NCBI GenBank assembly: GCA_945867185.1
Contig: CAMBHM010000078.1
Span: forward strand, 1-6,883
Direction of reading: 5' to 3'
DNA: 6,883 bases
Source of the DNA: Legionella genomosp. 1
Lineage (GTDB): Bacteria; Pseudomonadota; Gammaproteobacteria; Legionellales; Legionellaceae
Shown: positions 1 through 5,623 of the stretch, piece after piece
Layout of the letters: each line of letters begins with the position of its first letter
How positions within the stretch are numbered: position 1 is the stretch's first letter
Made by a program: the position numbers and the translations under genes
The notes under the pieces: generated by a model
The model's input: the letters and a program-made list of their open reading frames with translations, nothing else
Databases searched by the model: none
Told to the model about the DNA's origin: nothing

Positions 1-1
1 G

Positions 2-979
2 ATCCTCGTGGGTTCGTTTGTATTGACGTGGATTATTAAACGTTATGCATTGGTGAAAAACATCATGGATTGCCCGAATGATCGCAGTTCTCATCTTCAT
101 CCTACTCCAAGGGGTGGTGGGATTGCTTTTATAGTGGCTTTTGGGATGGGATCGTTTTTTTTAGGGTTGTTTGGATATGCTTCTTGGCCTTTTGGCGTGT
201 TGATAGCAACAGGTTTTGTGGCGATGTTGGGCTTTTTAGATGACAAAGGACATGTGCCTGCTAGAGTCCGTCTGGCTGGACATTTCGGCGCGTGCCTGAT
301 GGCTCTTTATTGCTTAGGAGGCATGCCGACTATTTACGTTGGATCTTGGGTATTGTCTTCTGGGATGCTTTTAAATGGGCTCACGGTGATTCTCCTGGTA
401 TGGTTACTTAATTTGTACAATTTCATGGATGGGATTGATGGCATCGCAGGCATGGAGGCTATTAGTGTTTGTTTGGGGGGCGCGCTTTTATTTGCTCTGC
501 AAGGGAATTTAATATGGATAGGGTTGCCGTTGGTTCTGGCGGCCTCTGTGGCTGGTTTTTTAATATGGAATTGGCCTCCCGCACGTATTTTTATGGGAGA
601 TGCTGGCAGTGGATGTTTAGGGTTGGTGTTGGGATTATTGATGATTCAGGCGACCCGCGTGAACCCTGTGTTTTTTTGGTCATGGATGGTGTTACTCGGT
701 GTTTTTGTAGTAGATGCAAGCGTGACATTGTTATGTCGTATGGCGCAAAGGGCAACGCTTTATCTGGCTCATCGTGATCACGCTTATCAACATGCTGCTC
801 GCAGTGTGGGGGACCATAGGCGAGTGACGCTTCTTGTGACCTTGATCAATATGAGTTGGCTGTTGCCGATTGCAATTTTCATTGGTATTGGAAAACTGGA
901 TGGTTATTCAGGATTGTTCATGGCTTACTGTCCCCTCATCGTGCTAGCCATTGCATTAAGAGCAGGGCGCGATCCTTAG
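2..979 (+). CDS. Polyprenyl-phosphate N-acetylhexosamine-1-phosphate transferase, WecA/WbpL type (5' partial)
   Basis: This integral membrane enzyme would transfer a sugar-1-phosphate from a UDP-sugar to undecaprenyl phosphate, the first step in building O-antigen or a similar surface glycan at the inner membrane. Counting from the GTG at base 8 as residue 1, family motifs appear in order: PTPRGGG (32-38), the DD pair (78-79), NLYNFMDGIDG (135-145), IFMGDAGSG (194-202) and HRDHAYQH (255-262). Hydrophobic segments lie between them. The frame is open to the window edge, and the first transmembrane helix looks cut. The true start is therefore probably upstream, and the GTG is only the first possible start visible. 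NLYNFMDGIDGIAG resembles WbpL more than enteric WecA; the exact sugar cannot be read from sequence. The stop is TAG at 977-979. The family call is secure and the substrate is not. Confidence 0.93.
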   Translation: MLVGSFVLTWIIKRYALVKNIMDCPNDRSSHLHPTPRGGGIAFIVAFGMGSFFLGLFGYASWPFGVLIATGFVAMLGFLDDKGHVPARVRLAGHFGACLMALYCLGGMPTIYVGSWVLSSGMLLNGLTVILLVWLLNLYNFMDGIDGIAGMEAISVCLGGALLFALQGNLIWIGLPLVLAASVAGFLIWNWPPARIFMGDAGSGCLGLVLGLLMIQATRVNPVFFWSWMVLLGVFVVDASVTLLCRMAQRATLYLAHRDHAYQHAARSVGDHRRVTLLVTLINMSWLLPIAIFIGIGKLDGYSGLFMAYCPLIVLAIALRAGRDP

Positions 980-1165
980 CACATGTATTGGGCGCCTAAT
1001 AATTCACGAGCAAAAACGCGTCATTTATCATGTGTTACAACTATTTAAGAGTTTATAAATAGTATCAGGGCTTTTAGCAATACACGTTAAAAATGCAATG
1101 CTGGTTAAGTCTGGCACCCTTTTTTCTTGTTCCCACTTCTTAATGTTGTGTTAAGAATTAACCAG

Positions 1166-1171
1166 TACAAT
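1166..1171 (+). promoter_or_regulatory. Candidate -10 hexamer for csrA
   Basis: TACAAT differs from the sigma-70 consensus TATAAT by one base and lies 75 bases before the csrA ATG. No good -35 hexamer sits 16-18 bases upstream, so the call rests on the -10 alone. It overlaps the left arm of the hairpin at 1169-1188. If this promoter is real, the transcript would start inside that hairpin, so the two calls compete. Confidence 0.25.
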
Positions 1172-1195
1172 AACCATCGAAGGTTATTTTTGTTT
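1169..1195 (+). terminator. Weak hairpin with T-rich tail in the csrA leader
   Basis: The arms AATAACC (1169-1175) and GGTTATT (1182-1188) pair perfectly as 7 bp around a 6-base loop and are followed by TTTGTTT. This is the layout of an intrinsic terminator, but only two pairs are G-C, so it would be weak. It could end the upstream transferase transcript or attenuate a csrA transcript that starts further upstream. Confidence 0.35.
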
Positions 1196-1232
1196 GCAGT
1201 CATCCAATACACCAGACAATGGCTGCTTTGTT

Positions 1233-1238
1233 AGGGAG
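1233..1238 (+). promoter_or_regulatory. csrA Shine-Dalgarno with overlapping CsrA-type GGA motif
   Basis: AGGGAG ends 8 bases before the ATG at 1247 and decides that start over the in-frame TTG at 1241, which would lie only two bases from the SD. Bases 1233-1237 (AGGGA) also match the ANGGA core bound by CsrA. Six flanking bases on each side (1211-1216 and 1240-1245) can pair, with one G-U, and would leave the site in a loop. Confidence 0.7.
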
Positions 1239-1246
1239 ATTTGGTC

Positions 1247-1447
1247 ATGTTGATTTTGACGCGGCGCATTGGTGAAACACTGATTATTGGTGATGATGTA
1301 AACATCACAGTTTTGGGTGTGAAAGGGAATCAAGTGCGTTTGGGTATTAATGCCCCCAAAGATGTTTCTGTTCATCGTGAAGAAATTTATTTGCGGATCC
1401 AACAAGAAAAGGAAGGGGTTGAGGTTTTAGAAGAAGATCTCGCCTAG
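1247..1447 (+). CDS. csrA: Carbon storage regulator CsrA (RsmA)
   Basis: CsrA is a small dimeric RNA-binding protein that blocks or stabilises mRNAs by binding GGA motifs near ribosome binding sites. In Legionella-like bacteria it controls the switch between replicative and transmissive phases. The 66-residue product starts MLILTRR, contains [16 protein letters not shown] core strands (here [13 protein letters not shown], 19-31) and [13 protein letters not shown] (35-47). The RNA-contact residues L4 and R44 are both present. The core is almost the same as enteric CsrA. The tail after residue 56 is short and acidic (EVLEEDLA) and is the variable part of the family. The ATG at 1247 is chosen because AGGGAG is well spaced and the protein then begins exactly like CsrA. 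The gene stands alone, convergent with birA. Confidence 0.98.
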   Translation: MLILTRRIGETLIIGDDVNITVLGVKGNQVRLGINAPKDVSVHREEIYLRIQQEKEGVEVLEEDLA

Positions 1448-1465
1448 TTATTTCGGACGCGATCC

Positions 1466-2443
1466 TTAATACCTCGTTGTCGCCAACGAGGTATCTCCAG
1501 AAGACAAGGTGTGTATGACCTCATGGTCATCAAGCAGTAGCAGATGTCCACCGTTATCCACACCGAGTACGAGCCCTGTTAAGGATTCATTACACCGTGT
1601 CACAGTAATTCGACGTCCTGCTAAATAATCCACACGGTTCCATTCATCAAGAAATCCTGCAAACCCGTGTGCTATAAACTGGGTGATACTTCGGTTTAAA
1701 TGTGTGATGAGTGAGGCAATGAGCTGATTGCGATCCAGTACGCTTCCTAGAATCTCTCGCAAAGAGCACCAAGGCTTTTCTAAGTCCGGATGTTCTGCGG
1801 TCAGAGAGTTGACGTTTAGTCCTACCCCAATGATGAGATCGGTATAGCCGTTGCTTTCGGCGATCACATCAATGAGATTTCCACATAATTTTTTATCATG
1901 CCAGAACAGATCATTAGGCCACTTCACGCGTAGCGCCTCGCTCAGGTTGAAAGGCTCTAACAGGGCGATGACAGCAAGACTGACGACCAAGCTCAAACCA
2001 GATAATGTTGCCCAATCGCAGGCCACAGCCCATCGACTGGAGCAGTAGATGTTTTCGGCAAAAGGCGAGTACCAAGTGCGTCCCAAGCGACCTCGACCTG
2101 CTGTTTGCTGCTCTGCACAGCACAGTTGAACCAGATGGGGCTCTGCTTTGGCCTCTTTTAAAAAACGATTAGTGGAGTCTATGGAGGCAAAGAGTTGGAT
2201 CTCAATAGGGGAGGAGAGACCAAACCCACGGATTGCATCTTCATTGAGTAAAGGGAGGCACAGACGATAGCCTTGTTTTGGATGATGTGCTATGGGGACA
2301 TGCATCGCTTTGAGGGCATTTAGCTGTTTCCAGATGGCTGTTCGAGAGAGCCCACATTGAGATCCCAATGTGGCTCCTCGATGGTAGTTGAGATCGGATA
2401 AAGCAGTGAGTATGCGTTGTTGTGTTTCTGTAAACCGTTTCAT
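1466..2443 (-). CDS. birA: Bifunctional biotin-[acetyl-CoA-carboxylase] ligase / biotin operon repressor BirA
   Basis: BirA makes biotinyl-5'-AMP and attaches biotin to the carrier subunit AccB of acetyl-CoA carboxylase. Members with an N-terminal winged helix also repress biotin genes. The 325-residue product is full length (E. coli BirA is about 320). It has the helix-turn-helix region at about 22-46 (GATLGSQCGLSRTAIWKQL), the central ligase domain with SIDSTN (87-92), the biotinyl-AMP loop GRGRLGRTW (116-124), KWPNDL (174-179), catalytic-region DKKLCG (183-188) and GVGLNVN (206-212), and a C-terminal SH3-like domain (about 275-325). The DNA-binding domain is present, so this is the repressor type. 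The start overlaps the upstream phosphopantetheinyl transferase stop as ATGA, and no clear Shine-Dalgarno precedes it. Translation is therefore probably coupled. I found no convincing BirA operator in the window. Confidence 0.97.
   Translation of the reverse strand: MKRFTETQQRILTALSDLNYHRGATLGSQCGLSRTAIWKQLNALKAMHVPIAHHPKQGYRLCLPLLNEDAIRGFGLSSPIEIQLFASIDSTNRFLKEAKAEPHLVQLCCAEQQTAGRGRLGRTWYSPFAENIYCSSRWAVACDWATLSGLSLVVSLAVIALLEPFNLSEALRVKWPNDLFWHDKKLCGNLIDVIAESNGYTDLIIGVGLNVNSLTAEHPDLEKPWCSLREILGSVLDRNQLIASLITHLNRSITQFIAHGFAGFLDEWNRVDYLAGRRITVTRCNESLTGLVLGVDNGGHLLLLDDHEVIHTLSSGDTSLATTRY
1469..1494. terminator. Perfect 11-bp hairpin between convergent csrA and birA
   Basis: The arms at 1469-1479 and 1484-1494 are exact reverse complements (ATACCTCGTTG and CAACGAGGTAT) around the loop TCGC. 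It begins 22 bases after the csrA stop and overlaps the last codons of birA on the other strand. Its symmetry would let it work for both transcripts. Neither side has a T-run, so it is not a textbook intrinsic terminator. It could act with Rho or as a 3'-end stabiliser. Confidence 0.5.
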
Positions 2444-3153
2444 GACAAGATCGGTAGGTTGGATAATACAAAAGTTCGCACTTCAGTAATGGAGAGATGG
2501 CAACAGAGTGCACCACAACAGGCTATATGAGGCATGAAGGGGCGCAGTTGCCACGACATCTGTTCTAGTGGATCGATAACCTGAATGGGGGCCTTTGGGA
2601 ACACTGTAACGCTGATTTGTTGCGCGGGATAAGCAAGTCCAAGCCCCGTGGCTTTGATAAAGGCCTCTTTTTGTGCCCAAATATGAAAAAAAATCAGTGG
2701 TTGTAGCGAAAGGGGGGCATTTTGCAAGATGCGTTGCTCGGAGTCTGAAAAAAGGTGGGTGGCTATGCCTGAGTACGGCCTATCGGAAAAAAACTCTAGA
2801 TCAATACCCAAAGGATGTGTTTGTCCAACAGCCAATATCGCCCACTCTTCTGAGTGACTTACATTGAATTGTAAGTCAGTAGAAGATAATACATTGGGTT
2901 TACCATGTGCATTATAAGTAAAGTGAAGTTCTTGGGGTGCGAGAAACAGATATTGAGCTAAAATCAGACGCAGCGTGGCCCTTGCAACAGTAAAGCGCCG
3001 TTGATGCTTTGGAAAGAGGAAGCGATGGGCACGAAGGGTTTCATCAGCATCAAGCAGTGTATCGGCGTTTTCAAATAACGTATGCAACGGAAAGTGGAAG
3101 AGATCAATGCGTGATGGGTTTAAAAGCCAATCAGGGGGGGTCGTTAAAAGCAT
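2440..3153 (-). CDS. 4'-phosphopantetheinyl transferase, Sfp/Gsp/HetI superfamily
   Basis: This cytoplasmic enzyme moves the phosphopantetheine arm of coenzyme A onto a serine of a carrier protein, which may be fatty-acid ACP or a polyketide/nonribosomal peptide carrier. The 237-residue length fits the monomeric Sfp type rather than the roughly 125-residue AcpS type. The motifs are HGKPN (83-87), FNVSHSE (96-102), the metal-binding GIDLE (116-120, with D118 and E120) and FFHIWAQKEAFIKATGLGL (155-173, with W159, K162 and E163). The start ATG has only a weak AGAG upstream. It is the first gene of a two-gene minus-strand operon, overlapping birA by four bases. Its coding strand carries a C7 tract at codons 5-7 and a T8 tract at codons 154-156. 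Which carrier it serves is unknown. Confidence 0.93.
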   Translation of the reverse strand: MLLTTPPDWLLNPSRIDLFHFPLHTLFENADTLLDADETLRAHRFLFPKHQRRFTVARATLRLILAQYLFLAPQELHFTYNAHGKPNVLSSTDLQFNVSHSEEWAILAVGQTHPLGIDLEFFSDRPYSGIATHLFSDSEQRILQNAPLSLQPLIFFHIWAQKEAFIKATGLGLAYPAQQISVTVFPKAPIQVIDPLEQMSWQLRPFMPHIACCGALCCHLSITEVRTFVLSNLPILS

Positions 3154-3282
3154 AGGTTGCTCTATATAGGTATGTTTACTGTATACAACACGTTCGAATT
3201 GAGCACAAGTGCATTTGTTATGTTTTTATGATCCAAAGTCCAGTATTATATACTCTATTAAGTATTCATAAATGAGCCGTTG
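3154..3282. promoter_or_regulatory. Divergent promoter region between the PPTase-birA operon and accA
   Basis: This 129-base AT-rich region must hold the starts of both transcripts. Leftward, a TTGTGC-like -35 and TATACA (complement of 3180-3185) are spaced by 17 bases. Rightward, TATACT (3249-3254) is a fair -10, with TTATGA (3226-3231) 17 bases upstream as a poor -35. The near-palindrome at 3173-3187 overlaps the leftward -10. All hexamers are weak matches, so the positions are tentative although the region's role is clear. Confidence 0.5.
3173..3187. promoter_or_regulatory. Candidate operator: 15-bp near-palindrome
   Basis: TGTTTAC and GTATACA flank a single central T, and six of the seven arm positions are complementary. 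It overlaps the candidate -10 for the leftward operon, where a repressor could act. The TGT-N-TAC / GTA-N-ACA spacing resembles sites of small dimeric repressors, but no specific regulator can be named. A match of this quality in AT-rich DNA could be chance. Confidence 0.3.
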
Positions 3283-3283
3283 A
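3272..3283 (+). CDS. Three-codon mini-ORF (Met-Ser-Arg) abutting the accA start
   Basis: ATG AGC CGT TGA ends with a TGATG overlap on the accA ATG at 3283, and accA itself begins Met-Ser-Arg. The hexamer ATGAGC occurs at 3272 and again at 3283. accA has no strong Shine-Dalgarno, so ribosomes ending here could restart on accA. It may equally be a chance duplication. Nothing shows that it is translated. Confidence 0.15.
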   Translation: MSR

Positions 3284-4236
3284 TGAGCAGACAGTGTCTG
3301 GATTTTGAACAACCTATTGAAGAGTTAAATCAAAAAATTGAAGCGCTTCGTATGGTTGGTACCGACAATGAAGTCAATTTAAGCGAAGAAATTGCCCGTC
3401 TCGAGGCCAAGTGTGAAGATCTCACGCGCAGTGTTTTTTCTCACTTGGAGCCTTGGCAGGTCGCTCAAATGGCAAGACATCCATTGCGGCCGCAAACAAC
3501 TGATTATATTGAACATCTATTCACCGATTTTCAAGAGCTTCACGGAGACAGGCATTATAGTGCGGCCCCCGCTATTATTGGAGGGTTGGCTCGGTTTAAT
3601 GGTGAACCGGTGATGCTGCTTGGGCATCAAAAAGGAAAACGTACTAAAGAAAAAGTGTACCGTAACTTTGGTATGGCGCGTCCTGAAGAATACCGCAAAG
3701 CGTTGCGTTTAATGAAGCTTGCAGAAAAATTTAAAGTGCCGTTGTTTACGTTTATTGATACGGCAGGAGCCTATCCTGGCATTGGCGCTGAAGAGCGTAA
3801 TCAATCTGAAGCAATAGCTCGGAATCTCTTTGAAATGTCCAAGCTAAAAACACCTATTATTTGCGTGGTGACGGGTGAGGCTGGATCGGGTGGGGCATTG
3901 GCCATTGGTGTAGGGGATCGGGTGATCATGTTGCAATACGCTATTTACTCGGTTATTTCACCAGAGGGGTGTGCGTCTATTTTATGGAAAGATCCTTCGA
4001 AAGCAAGTGATGCAGCCCGAGCCATGGGGATCACTGCTTCTCAGATTCTAGATCATGGGCTGGTGGATCGGGTGGTAGACGAGCCATTGGGTGGGGCGCA
4101 TCGCAATGTGTTGGAGATGGCAGAAGTGCTTAAAGCCGTGTTGTCTGAAGAATTACATCAGCTCAAATCCTTGTCGCTGGATGAGCTTGTTCGTCGTCGT
4201 CTGCAGAAATTCATGGCGATGGGCGCCATTCGTTAG
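3283..4236 (+). CDS. accA: Acetyl-CoA carboxylase carboxyltransferase subunit alpha
   Basis: AccA pairs with AccD to move carboxyl from carboxybiotin on AccB to acetyl-CoA, giving malonyl-CoA for fatty acid synthesis in the cytoplasm. The product is 317 residues, against 319 in E. coli. It starts with the family N-terminus ([17 protein letters not shown], 6-22), followed by ELHGDR (85-90), [11 protein letters not shown] (114-124), [20 protein letters not shown] (157-176), [12 protein letters not shown] (198-209) and [15 protein letters not shown] (223-237). The TTG at 3280 is in frame one codon earlier. The ATG at 3283 is preferred because it gives the expected MSR start. The Shine-Dalgarno is weak. 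It is first in a probable accA-tilS unit and diverges from the PPTase-birA operon. BirA from that operon biotinylates AccB, the carrier this enzyme works with. Confidence 0.98.
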   Translation: MSRQCLDFEQPIEELNQKIEALRMVGTDNEVNLSEEIARLEAKCEDLTRSVFSHLEPWQVAQMARHPLRPQTTDYIEHLFTDFQELHGDRHYSAAPAIIGGLARFNGEPVMLLGHQKGKRTKEKVYRNFGMARPEEYRKALRLMKLAEKFKVPLFTFIDTAGAYPGIGAEERNQSEAIARNLFEMSKLKTPIICVVTGEAGSGGALAIGVGDRVIMLQYAIYSVISPEGCASILWKDPSKASDAARAMGITASQILDHGLVDRVVDEPLGGAHRNVLEMAEVLKAVLSEELHQLKSLSLDELVRRRLQKFMAMGAIR

Positions 4237-4239
4237 ACT

Positions 4240-5514
4240 ATGTTAAACGATCTGCTCATACCCTACCGCGCGCTATTTGTTGGATTCAGTGGTGGACTTG
4301 ATTCTACAGTCCTGTTGCATCAATTGCGTAATAATCCGTTGTTGTCTCAAAGAATAACGGCTGTTCATGTCCATCATGGACTAAGCAGTGAGGCCACCCG
4401 TTGGCAACAGCATTGCCAAGGGCTATGCGATGCATGGCAGGTGCCGCTCATCATACGTCATGTAACGATTCAGGCTAAATCCAATATTGAGGAAGCAGCC
4501 CGCATTGCGCGTTATAAGATGTTTGAATCATTGATAACCTCCGAGAAGGATGCCTTGGTCTTGGCTCATCATGAGGATGATCAAGCAGAAACGGTGTTAC
4601 TACATCTCATGCGAGGCGCGGGTATAGAAGGGCTGTCCGCTATCTCTGTTTCGAGTGTTTTGTCTAAAGGTATGTTGATACGACCCTTATTAGAAGTACC
4701 AAAGCAGTCGCTTTTGCAGTATGCAAGACACAATAACTTGTCGTGGATTGAAGATGAAAGCAATCAAGAGGAGGCTTTCTCTAGAAATTTTTTACGGCAT
4801 CGGATCATACCCTTGTTACAGGAAAAGTGGCCGAGTGTTGTTCAGAATGTGGCGCGTACAGCGACTCATTGCCAGCAAGCTAAAAAAAATCTTGAAGTCC
4901 TTGCAGAGCTAGATTATCCGGGGTTAGAGACGGATCAGTTGGGGCTGTCATTACCTAAATTAAGAGCGTTACAGTTTGCCCGTTTATCCAATGTGCTGCG
5001 TGTTTGGTTACAAAAAAACAAGGTGCGTGCTGTTTCCAAAAAAAGACTTGATCTGCTTATTCAAGAGGTCATTTTAGCAAGAACAGATGCCATGCCCTGT
5101 TTTAAACTGGGTAATCGAGTGATCCGACGATATCAAGACAAGCTGTATTTATTACATGATTTTTTAAAGGTAGCTCCTATGGAGTGGGTGGATTTTCCTC
5201 AAGCACTTGTCATGAGAGCAGGGACTTTAGAGGCAACGCCTTCAACAGAAGGATTGTTAGTGCCTGCTCTATCACGCATACAAGTGCGATATAGACAAGG
5301 TGGAGAGCAGTTTGTATGGCATGGACAAACGAAACACTTGAAAACATTGATGCAACATTGGCATATTCCTCCATGGCAGCGATCGCAGATCCCGCTTTTA
5401 TACATCAATGATACCTTGGCAGCTGTCTTGGGGTATGCCATCAGTGATTTATTTTATGCTCAAAAAGAGACACCAGAGTGTTTTAATTTAAAACATACTC
5501 TGATATCTTGCTAG
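4240..5514 (+). CDS. tilS: tRNA(Ile)-lysidine synthetase TilS
   Basis: TilS uses ATP to attach lysine to C34 of the CAU-anticodon tRNA-Ile, converting it to read AUA; it is normally essential. The 424-residue product has the PP-loop SGGLDS (17-22), VHVHHGLS (42-49), AHHEDDQAET (109-118), RPLLEVPK (148-155) and the EDESN...RNFLRH segment (171-187), which together form the N-terminal catalytic domain. A linker follows, then the C-terminal tRNA-binding domain with RYRQGGE (350-356) and KHLKTLMQ...IPPWQRSQIPLLY (365-388). Length is typical of the two-domain enterobacterial form. Its ATG lies three bases after the accA stop with a poor Shine-Dalgarno, so reinitiation after accA is likely. Three A7-A8 tracts fall between 4882 and 5044, and a strong hairpin overlaps the last codons. 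Confidence 0.97.
   Translation: MLNDLLIPYRALFVGFSGGLDSTVLLHQLRNNPLLSQRITAVHVHHGLSSEATRWQQHCQGLCDAWQVPLIIRHVTIQAKSNIEEAARIARYKMFESLITSEKDALVLAHHEDDQAETVLLHLMRGAGIEGLSAISVSSVLSKGMLIRPLLEVPKQSLLQYARHNNLSWIEDESNQEEAFSRNFLRHRIIPLLQEKWPSVVQNVARTATHCQQAKKNLEVLAELDYPGLETDQLGLSLPKLRALQFARLSNVLRVWLQKNKVRAVSKKRLDLLIQEVILARTDAMPCFKLGNRVIRRYQDKLYLLHDFLKVAPMEWVDFPQALVMRAGTLEATPSTEGLLVPALSRIQVRYRQGGEQFVWHGQTKHLKTLMQHWHIPPWQRSQIPLLYINDTLAAVLGYAISDLFYAQKETPECFNLKHTLISC
5474..5502 (+). repeat. Strong imperfect hairpin in the 3' end of tilS
   Basis: CAGAGT (5474-5479) pairs with ACTCTG (5497-5502), and GTTTT (5480-5484) pairs with AAAAC (5490-5494). A two-base AT bulge lies on the 3' side and the loop is AATTT. 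This gives an 11-bp stem inside the final tilS codons. The sequence that follows (ATATCTTG) has no T-run, so a simple intrinsic terminator is doubtful. It could mark an mRNA end or protect the accA-tilS message upstream of the transporter. Confidence 0.4.
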
Positions 5515-5572
5515 ACTCATCGAATCATCCTGGCAAACTTTGTTAAATAGCCATAGCTTATAGGAAACGTTC

Positions 5573-5623
5573 ATGTTTGATAGAAAGGAAGTTGATGGCG
5601 ACATTACTATTACCCATTGCTAG
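5573..5623 (+). CDS. Possible 16-residue leader peptide overlapping the transporter start
   Basis: ATG at 5573 opens a 16-codon frame (MFDRKEVDGDITITHC) ending at TAG 5621-5623. AGGAAA (5562-5567) gives it a well-spaced ribosome binding site. It is in a different frame from the transporter, whose own binding site and start codon lie inside it. Such an arrangement could tune transporter translation. There is no codon bias or conservation evidence, so it may be fortuitous. Confidence 0.25.
   Translation: MFDRKEVDGDITITHC
5586..5591 (+). promoter_or_regulatory. Shine-Dalgarno that sets the transporter start
   Basis: AGGAAG lies just before the ATG at 5595, with five bases between the AGGA core and the start. 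It falls inside the longer frame that could begin at TTG 5577, and so supports ATG 5595 as the true start. Bases 5585-5589 (AAGGA) also fit the CsrA ANGGA core. Confidence 0.6.

Larger units (their letters stand above)
980..1246. other. Intergenic region with the csrA leader
   Basis: This 267-base AT-rich gap contains no plausible gene. It should hold the end of the upstream transcript and the csrA promoter and leader. I see no strong terminator directly after the stop at 979. The visible elements are a TGGCAC box followed by a T-run (1112-1125), a TACAAT hexamer (1166-1171), a small hairpin with a T-rich tail (1169-1195) and the csrA ribosome binding site (1233-1238). The inverted pair CTGGTTAA (1101-1108) and TTAACCAG (1158-1165) is within chance expectation. 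Confidence 0.7.

Noticed and set aside
1101..1165. 8-base inverted repeat CTGGTTAA / TTAACCAG in the csrA leader
   Set aside because: The 49-base spacing and the AT-rich context make it consistent with chance.
1241..1246. TTG start giving a CsrA longer by two residues
   Set aside because: It lies only two bases from the Shine-Dalgarno, and CsrA proteins begin MLILTR, which matches the ATG at 1247.
1184..1405. 73-codon open frame on the minus strand over csrA
   Set aside because: It is antisense to a clear csrA and its leader, with no recognisable domain.
968..1468. 11-base repeat CGCGATCCTTA at 968-978 and 1458-1468, at the end of two genes
   Set aside because: Several 11-base repeat pairs are expected by chance in a window of this size, and nothing mobile lies between them.
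3178..3187. LexA (SOS) box half-site ACTGTATACA
   Set aside because: Only the left half resembles the SOS box; the right half is absent.
3154..3282. BirA operator near birA/accA
   Set aside because: GTTTAC and ACAA fragments are present, but no paired TTGTAAACC-like half-sites at the known spacing.
5199..5441. 80-codon open frame on the minus strand
   Set aside because: It lies wholly inside tilS antisense, has a cysteine-rich non-family composition and no ribosome binding site case; it is a shadow of tilS.
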